A stretch of DNA of 35,415 bases from Thermoplasmata archaeon. Its GTDB lineage: Archaea; Thermoplasmatota; Thermoplasmata; Lutacidiplasmatales; UBA184. The translations under genes were made by a program, and so were the position numbers. Positions 31,286 through 35,415 of the stretch are shown in pieces. The DNA lies in the NCBI GenBank assembly GCA_022750205.1, contig JAKIWD010000008.1:1-35415 (forward strand). Direction: 5' to 3'. The notes below the pieces were generated by a model. The model worked only from the letters and a program-made list of their open reading frames with translations. It ran no database searches and was not told where the DNA came from. Each line of letters starts with the position of its first letter. Within the stretch, counting starts at the first letter, position 1.

Positions 31286-31757
31286 CCTCCTCGTCGACGG
31301 CGTGCTTGAGGTATCCGAGCGCCGCGTCGCTCAACCGGTCCATGTGCAGCAAGAGGTAGTGCAGGTAGATCCGCTCCGGCCGACGGGAAGGTCCCGGGGC
31401 ATGCGGGCGGCTACCGGGCTCGGCGAGGTAGGTCTCGCCGCGGACCGAGTGCAGGGTCGCGTCGTGGTGCTCGTGGTCCGGCCCGTGGAGGGTACGGCCG
31501 GTCGACCCGACGAGGGGCGGGTACACGCGGTCGACCGGGTCGGGCTCCCCGCCCTCGTCACCGTGGGTCGGGCCGTCGACGGGCCGTCGGGGCGGCAGGC
31601 GCACCGGCTTGATCGTGAGGTACGGGTGAACGGGGCGCGAGGGGTCCTGGAAGTCGTCGATCGGTCGTCCGGCGACGTTCTCGACGATGTCGCGCAGGCT
31701 CCAGCTCTCCCGACGCCGCCCGGGTCCTTCGACGGACGAAGCCACGCCGTCGACCAT
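31230..31757 (-). CDS. Hypothetical His/Pro-rich protein at the end of the secretion-type operon
   Basis: I do not recognise this 175-residue product. The middle (about 40-125) is rich in Pro, His, Asp and Arg ('DHEHHDATLHSVRGETYL'), and the end forms an amphipathic helix ('RIYLHYLLLHMDRLSDAALG') followed by an acidic stretch. No membrane helix. It starts at ATG 31757, 22 bases after the VirB4-like stop, on the same strand, so it belongs to that transcript; the frame reads further upstream only through another gene's end. Its final 56 bases overlap the convergent methyltransferase gene. It might be a soluble partner of the ATPase. Confidence 0.6.
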   Translation of the reverse strand: MVDGVASSVEGPGRRRESWSLRDIVENVAGRPIDDFQDPSRPVHPYLTIKPVRLPPRRPVDGPTHGDEGGEPDPVDRVYPPLVGSTGRTLHGPDHEHHDATLHSVRGETYLAEPGSRPHAPGPSRRPERIYLHYLLLHMDRLSDAALGYLKHAVDEEVTQRHPTPEPASTPSPAA

Positions 31758-31779
31758 GCGGACCGCTCCCGTGACCACG

Positions 31780-33468
31780 CTAGATAAACGTGCCGTTCGA
31801 CGGGTAGGTCCGGCTCCCCGCCGAGGCGCCGGGACCCGTGAGCACCGAGGTGAGGAACTCGAACTCGGGCGTCGAGGCGACGCACGCGAGCGGGAGGTGC
31901 GCCGGCCCGTGCCGGAGGAGTCCCTCGGAGTAGCCGGCCTCGCGGGGAAGTCGCGCGCGGGGGATCCACTCGGCCTCCGCATCGGTCAGGTCGAAGAACT
32001 CCCGGCACGCGCGCGAGACCTCCGGGAGACGCAGCAGGACCGTCGCGCGCAGGTTGCGGAGCAGCGATCGTCCGCTTTCGTTCTGGAGGAAGTCGTCCGG
32101 GTTCTGGCTCAACAGCAGCACACCGCCCTCGAAGTGGCGGATGTGCCGGACGAGCCGGTCCAGGAACGCGGCCGTCACGGGATCGCGCGCCAGCAGGTGC
32201 GCCTCGTCGATCAGCAGGAGCGTAGGGACCGCCGCGCGTCGCACGCGCCCGTACACGGCGTCGAGCACGTAGGCGAGGTGGAAGGCGAGCTGGGAGTCGG
32301 CCGCGCCGGACAGGTCGACGCACGTCGGGCCCGACCCCCAGTCGACGGTGCTCGGACCGTCAAGCGAACGGAGCGAGCCGGACCGGAAGACTTCGAGAAG
32401 GACCGAGAGGCGCGTGCCGGCCCCGCCCCGCTCGACCTCCGCGATCAGGTCCAAGAACGTCGGGGTCCCCCCGCCCTGGTAGATCCGCTCGAGCGCGCTG
32501 TCGAGCCGGGCGGCCTCTTCGTCCAACAGGCTCGGGAACAGCGCGCGCAGGATCGCGCCGACGCGCGCGGCCTTCTCCTCGCGGTCGCCGCCGGTCGTCG
32601 TCGGGTCAAGCGGGTTGAGCCGGGCGCTCCCGTCCCGCGCGAGCGAGACGACGGAGCCCCCGAGGGCGCGTACGAAGCCGCCGAACTCCCCCAGGGGATC
32701 GAGCACGACGAGGTCCAGGGCCGGGTGCATCCAGTGCGTGCGCAGCGCGGTGAGCGCGGCGAGGAACGTCTTGCCCGCGCCCGTGGTCCCGAAGATCCCC
32801 CACGAATGGCTCGCGTGGTCGAACCGCGATAGGAAGACCGGGGCCGCATCGTCGAGCAGCAGCCCCACGAGGATCCCGTTCGGCTCGGCCACGGCCTCGT
32901 CGAGGAACGGGAAGAACGCCGCGACCCCGTCGGTGTGGAGGGTATGCCAGTAGCCCGCCGGCCTCGGTTCCGCGCCATCGAGCGTCGGAGGCGCCGTGGC
33001 CAACCCCGCCTCGTACAGCGGCCGCCGCAACCGGAAGCCGAGCGCCTGGGCGCGCCGGACGAGATCGGCGCGGTGTCGCTCGGCGCGGCGCGGGGACGGC
33101 GCGCGGCAATGGAACGTCAGGCCGACCCGGAACAGCTGCTGCTCGCGTTCTGCGACGCGACGGCCGAGCTCGTGGGCGCTTGCCGCCTCGCTTTCCAGCT
33201 GCGCCGGGGCGGCCGACCCGTGGCCCCCGCCGCCGACGAGCTCCGATGCGGCGACGGCGTCGGCCTCCTGCAACAGCTCCAGGGCCCGGCCGTGGGGCAC
33301 CGGGTGGAGCTGGAGCCGGATCTCCACGGTCGTCGACGTCGGGATCAACCGGCCGAGCACGCCGAACGGAACCTCCTGCGGGAACCGCTCCACGAGCAAG
33401 GGCGCGTCGACGGACGACGCGCGTCGGACCGTGGACGGTCCCTCGACCGGCTCGGCGGGCCGACTCAT
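31780..33468 (-). CDS. VirB4/TraC-type secretion ATPase
   Basis: The 562-residue product has the HerA/FtsK-like motor of type IV secretion: Walker A 'GTTGAGKTFLA' near 228, 'DLVVLDPLGEFGGF' near 250, Walker B 'TLLLIDEAHLLA' near 416 and 'LLLSQNPDDFLQNESGRSLL' near 450 (the sensor region), with the C-terminal 'EFEFLTSV'. The N-terminal ~200 residues match VirB4 accessory domains. VirB4 energises assembly of DNA- or protein-transfer channels; in archaea related ATPases (for example CedB) act in DNA import. Start ATG 33468 overlaps the upstream stop by four bases (ATGA); upstream codons of the open frame are antisense-like. Confidence 0.87.
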   Translation of the reverse strand: MSRPAEPVEGPSTVRRASSVDAPLLVERFPQEVPFGVLGRLIPTSTTVEIRLQLHPVPHGRALELLQEADAVAASELVGGGGHGSAAPAQLESEAASAHELGRRVAEREQQLFRVGLTFHCRAPSPRRAERHRADLVRRAQALGFRLRRPLYEAGLATAPPTLDGAEPRPAGYWHTLHTDGVAAFFPFLDEAVAEPNGILVGLLLDDAAPVFLSRFDHASHSWGIFGTTGAGKTFLAALTALRTHWMHPALDLVVLDPLGEFGGFVRALGGSVVSLARDGSARLNPLDPTTTGGDREEKAARVGAILRALFPSLLDEEAARLDSALERIYQGGGTPTFLDLIAEVERGGAGTRLSVLLEVFRSGSLRSLDGPSTVDWGSGPTCVDLSGAADSQLAFHLAYVLDAVYGRVRRAAVPTLLLIDEAHLLARDPVTAAFLDRLVRHIRHFEGGVLLLSQNPDDFLQNESGRSLLRNLRATVLLRLPEVSRACREFFDLTDAEAEWIPRARLPREAGYSEGLLRHGPAHLPLACVASTPEFEFLTSVLTGPGASAGSRTYPSNGTFI

Positions 33469-33830
33469 GGGGTCCCCGCGGGCGGGTGGGCCCCGTCGGA
33501 GCGGAACCAGAGCCAGAGGGGAAGACCGGACACGCCCAGCAGGGCGCCCCGGACGGCGTCGAACGCCGGGGGTCCGGCGAGGAAGAAGGCCCAACCGACC
33601 GCCGCCACTGCCCCGGCGAGGATCCGGGGTGGGAGCCTGAGGCTGCGCTGTAGAGAGCTCGCGGGGCGACGCACGATCCAGCTGATCGCCAGCAGCGCCG
33701 CCAGGGCGACCGTAAGTCCGTCGAAATACGGATAGGCGATCGCCAGGCCGCCCGCCACGAGGGCGAACAGCGCCGCCGGGGGGATCGGGTCGATCCCCGC
33801 CGTGCCCAGATCGGTCAGCGGCGTGCTCAC
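33465..33830 (-). CDS. Small multi-helix membrane protein of the secretion-type operon
   Basis: This 121-residue protein is mostly membrane: about four hydrophobic stretches, roughly residues 18-32, 37-55, 70-90 and 97-110. GTG 33830 overlaps the previous stop (GTGA) and its own stop overlaps the VirB4-like ATG (ATGA), so it is translationally coupled on both sides. An ATG at 33851 would add seven residues. Position before VirB4 suggests a VirB3-like role, but there is no sequence motif to prove it. Confidence 0.7.
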   Translation of the reverse strand: MSTPLTDLGTAGIDPIPPAALFALVAGGLAIAYPYFDGLTVALAALLAISWIVRRPASSLQRSLRLPPRILAGAVAAVGWAFFLAGPPAFDAVRGALLGVSGLPLWLWFRSDGAHPPAGTP

Positions 33831-34606
33831 TCCATCCCCTCCAACGGCCAACCGACCCGGGCCACGGCCAGCGCCAACGACCGCCCCTGCCGACGCTCGG
33901 GCTCCAGGCCCATGCTCCGAAGTCCGTCGGCGACCGCTCGCGCGCGGCTCTCGAGCTGCGTTCGTCCGCTGACGCTCGGGTCCGGCGACCAGAGGACCAC
34001 GTCGACCGCCCGCCGGCGGCGACGGCGGCAGAGCAAACGCACCATCTCATCGTACCCGGCCCGTGCCGCGCTGTCGGGCGCGCGGTCTGGGCCGTAGGCG
34101 GTCGGTAACCGGAAGGGGCGGTCGGAGAGCGGCTCGGTCCCGACCCGCAGGAACCACCCCTCGTCGAGGCTCCGCAGCAGGACGCGGTACTCGTCGAAGA
34201 GCCGCCGTGCGGCGTCGGGGGGCAGGAAGGAGACCGGCACGCCGCCGACCCCCAGTACGACGACCCGCCGGTCGCCGGCGATCCGCGCGACGGTGCCGCC
34301 CGTGGGAGGGCGCGGACGCCGTCGCCGCGGGATGCCCGGACTCCGCCGACGCACGCTCCACCGCACGAAGTTGCCGACGTGCTCGTCCAGCGGCCGACCC
34401 TGCGGTGCGTAGGCGGTCAAGAGGAATCCGACGCCGAGGAACGGGACCCAGGCCAACGGCCCGATCACGAGCGCCACGAGCGCGCCCGCGGCGGCGTAGA
34501 GCACGAACTTCAGCGCCGCCCGCCCCGACGGGAACGGCCCGAGGCGCATGGGCCGCTCGACGGGGGCGGGGAGTTTGACGACGGGTGGGAGCGGCTCGTC
34601 GGTCAC
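33827..34606 (-). CDS. PrgI-like membrane protein with soluble C-terminal domain
   Basis: Residues 1-90 match the PrgI pattern: a short N-terminus ('PVERPMRLGPFPSGR'), two transmembrane helices (about 30-48 and 50-67), then 'GRPLDEHVGNFVRWSVRRR', which is the family's typical cytoplasmic end. PrgI-type proteins partner VirB4 in conjugation systems of Gram-positive bacteria and archaea. The C-terminal ~150 residues are Arg-rich and soluble ('RVVVLGVGGVPVSFLPPDAA', 'FRVLLRSLDEGWFLRVGTEP' type), perhaps a motor-binding domain. ATG 34606 overlaps the upstream stop by four bases. Confidence 0.78.
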   Translation of the reverse strand: MTDEPLPPVVKLPAPVERPMRLGPFPSGRAALKFVLYAAAGALVALVIGPLAWVPFLGVGFLLTAYAPQGRPLDEHVGNFVRWSVRRRSPGIPRRRRPRPPTGGTVARIAGDRRVVVLGVGGVPVSFLPPDAARRLFDEYRVLLRSLDEGWFLRVGTEPLSDRPFRLPTAYGPDRAPDSAARAGYDEMVRLLCRRRRRRAVDVVLWSPDPSVSGRTQLESRARAVADGLRSMGLEPERRQGRSLALAVARVGWPLEGME

Positions 34607-35415
34607 GGACCGGGTCCTCCGCTCCGCTTGACGGGCGGGAACTTATCCGGACGGTGTCCGAGCGCCGGGAGTTTCGCCCCGATGTGGCGGACCAAGTGGG
34701 TCGCGCCCCGACCCACGAGCTCGGCGCCGATGAGCGGTGCGGTCGCCGGGAACCCGGCGCGGCCGGCCATCTGGCCGATGCGCCCGGCGGCGCCCAGCAC
34801 CGAGCCCCGACCCGAGGCCGCGCCGGCCTGGGCCATCGGGCGGAACATCTGGCCGACCGACGTGGAGGCCGTGGAGAGGCCCCGCTGGATCCCACCGGTC
34901 AGGGCGGAGCCGCCGGAAGGGAAACCCGCCGAGGTGAGCTGGGCCCCCGTGAGCGAGACCAGCCAGGGGGTGCTCAGGGCGACGGTCAGGTACCCGAGGA
35001 GGAGCAGCACGCTGGACGAGCCGACGGCGAGCTCCAGCGGGATGACGAGCACGCACGGCAAAAAGACGAGCTCGCCGAACAGCAGCCACGCGCGCCGGGC
35101 GAGGGGGGCGAACGTCGGGATCGGCCACCCCAGGGTGAGGACGGGCAGGAGCACGAGCAGGACCGCGAGCAGCGCATCCCGCAGCGCGACGGCGGCCGCG
35201 AGCAGCAGCACCACCGAGAACAGCACGAACGAGACGACGAACGCGAGCGCGCCGTTGTCCCAGCTGAACCCGAGCTCGCCGTAGCCGGCGAGATTGATCC
35301 AGTGCTGCCAGGCGCCCCCGTCGAACCCCGCCACGATCGGGAAGGCGGCCCCGCCCAGGCCGATCACCGCCCCGGCGACGGGGACCGAGAAGTTGGCGAG
35401 GATGACGGAGAGGAC
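34603..35415 (-). CDS. VirB6/TrbL-like polytopic membrane protein, C-terminal part (runs off right edge)
   Basis: At least 270 residues are open to the window edge; a GTG at 35367 exists, but the 16 codons before it are also hydrophobic and in frame, so the gene very likely begins outside. Five or more transmembrane helices are visible, followed by a Gly/Ser/Ala-rich cytoplasmic tail ('SALTGGIQRGLSTASTSVGQ') of the kind found in TrbL/VirB6 proteins, the channel-forming subunit of type IV secretion and of archaeal CedA-like importers. The stop overlaps the next ATG by four bases (ATGA). Confidence 0.72.
   Translation of the reverse strand, partial: VLSVILANFSVPVAGAVIGLGGAAFPIVAGFDGGAWQHWINLAGYGELGFSWDNGALAFVVSFVLFSVVLLLAAAVALRDALLAVLLVLLPVLTLGWPIPTFAPLARRAWLLFGELVFLPCVLVIPLELAVGSSSVLLLLGYLTVALSTPWLVSLTGAQLTSAGFPSGGSALTGGIQRGLSTASTSVGQMFRPMAQAGAASGRGSVLGAAGRIGQMAGRAGFPATAPLIGAELVGRGATHLVRHIGAKLPALGHRPDKFPPVKRSGGPGP

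Noticed and set aside
31780-34050. Long start for the VirB4-like gene (756 codons)
   Set aside because: The N-terminal 194 codons overlap two convincing membrane-protein genes in another frame; ATG 33468 makes an ATGA overlap like the others in the operon.
1-35415. CRISPR arrays, insertion sequences, rRNA genes
   Set aside because: No regularly spaced direct repeats, no transposase-like protein and no rRNA-like sequence were seen on either strand.

Overview
This window looks like archaeal chromosome, most likely from a high-GC member of the Thermoplasmatota, perhaps a soil or acid-tolerant lineage. Five things point there: class III (type IV pilin-like) signal sequences; a PhoU with an N-terminal AbrB-type domain; a hexulose-6-phosphate synthase/RraA fusion; a tRNA gene without an encoded CCA; and a C-terminal surface-protein repeat of the type 'E-x-G-L-x-x-x-T-x-W', which I associate with Thermoplasmata exported proteins. 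The lineage is an inference; no marker gene here fixes it.

Bases 1-7934 hold housekeeping and accessory genes: the 5' end of an Lrp/AsnC regulator divergent from a glutamine synthetase, a YtcJ-type amidohydrolase, an unknown helical protein, TruA, a secreted peptidase that looks like a G1 glutamic peptidase, a 14-helix MFS exporter and a small zinc-ribbon protein. Bases 7935-13634 are more accessory: a gene-poor stretch, an unknown four-helix membrane protein, a LysR regulator divergent from an SRPBCC protein, and a lower-GC Fic gene. The Fic gene is bracketed by two copies of a hairpin and by two copies of a 14-bp sequence, one of which is the 3' end of a tRNA-Glu gene. This looks like a small inserted cassette.

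Bases 13774-23941 form the most interesting block. A PstS-like phosphate-binding protein carrying a type IV pilin-type N-terminus is divergent from a PilB/ArlI-type ATPase. The ATPase gene is followed by two TadC/ArlJ-type membrane proteins, one fused to a secreted Ig-like domain. A convergent pilin-like protein with a PKD-like C-terminus, an ArlH/KaiC-like protein, an ExeA-like AAA ATPase and PhoU complete the block. The parts resemble a 'bindosome'-type surface assembly, in which pilin machinery mounts solute-binding proteins, here perhaps for phosphate.

Bases 24037-31285 carry a large beta-helix surface protein, an ArsC-like protein, a membrane-anchored FAM173-like methyltransferase, a small membrane protein, HPS-RraA and an orphan DNA methyltransferase. 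Bases 31230-35415, on the minus strand, are a tightly overlapping operon of type IV secretion type that runs off the right edge: a VirB6-like membrane protein, a PrgI-like protein, a small membrane protein, a VirB4-like ATPase and an unknown His/Pro-rich protein. It may move DNA or protein across the membrane.
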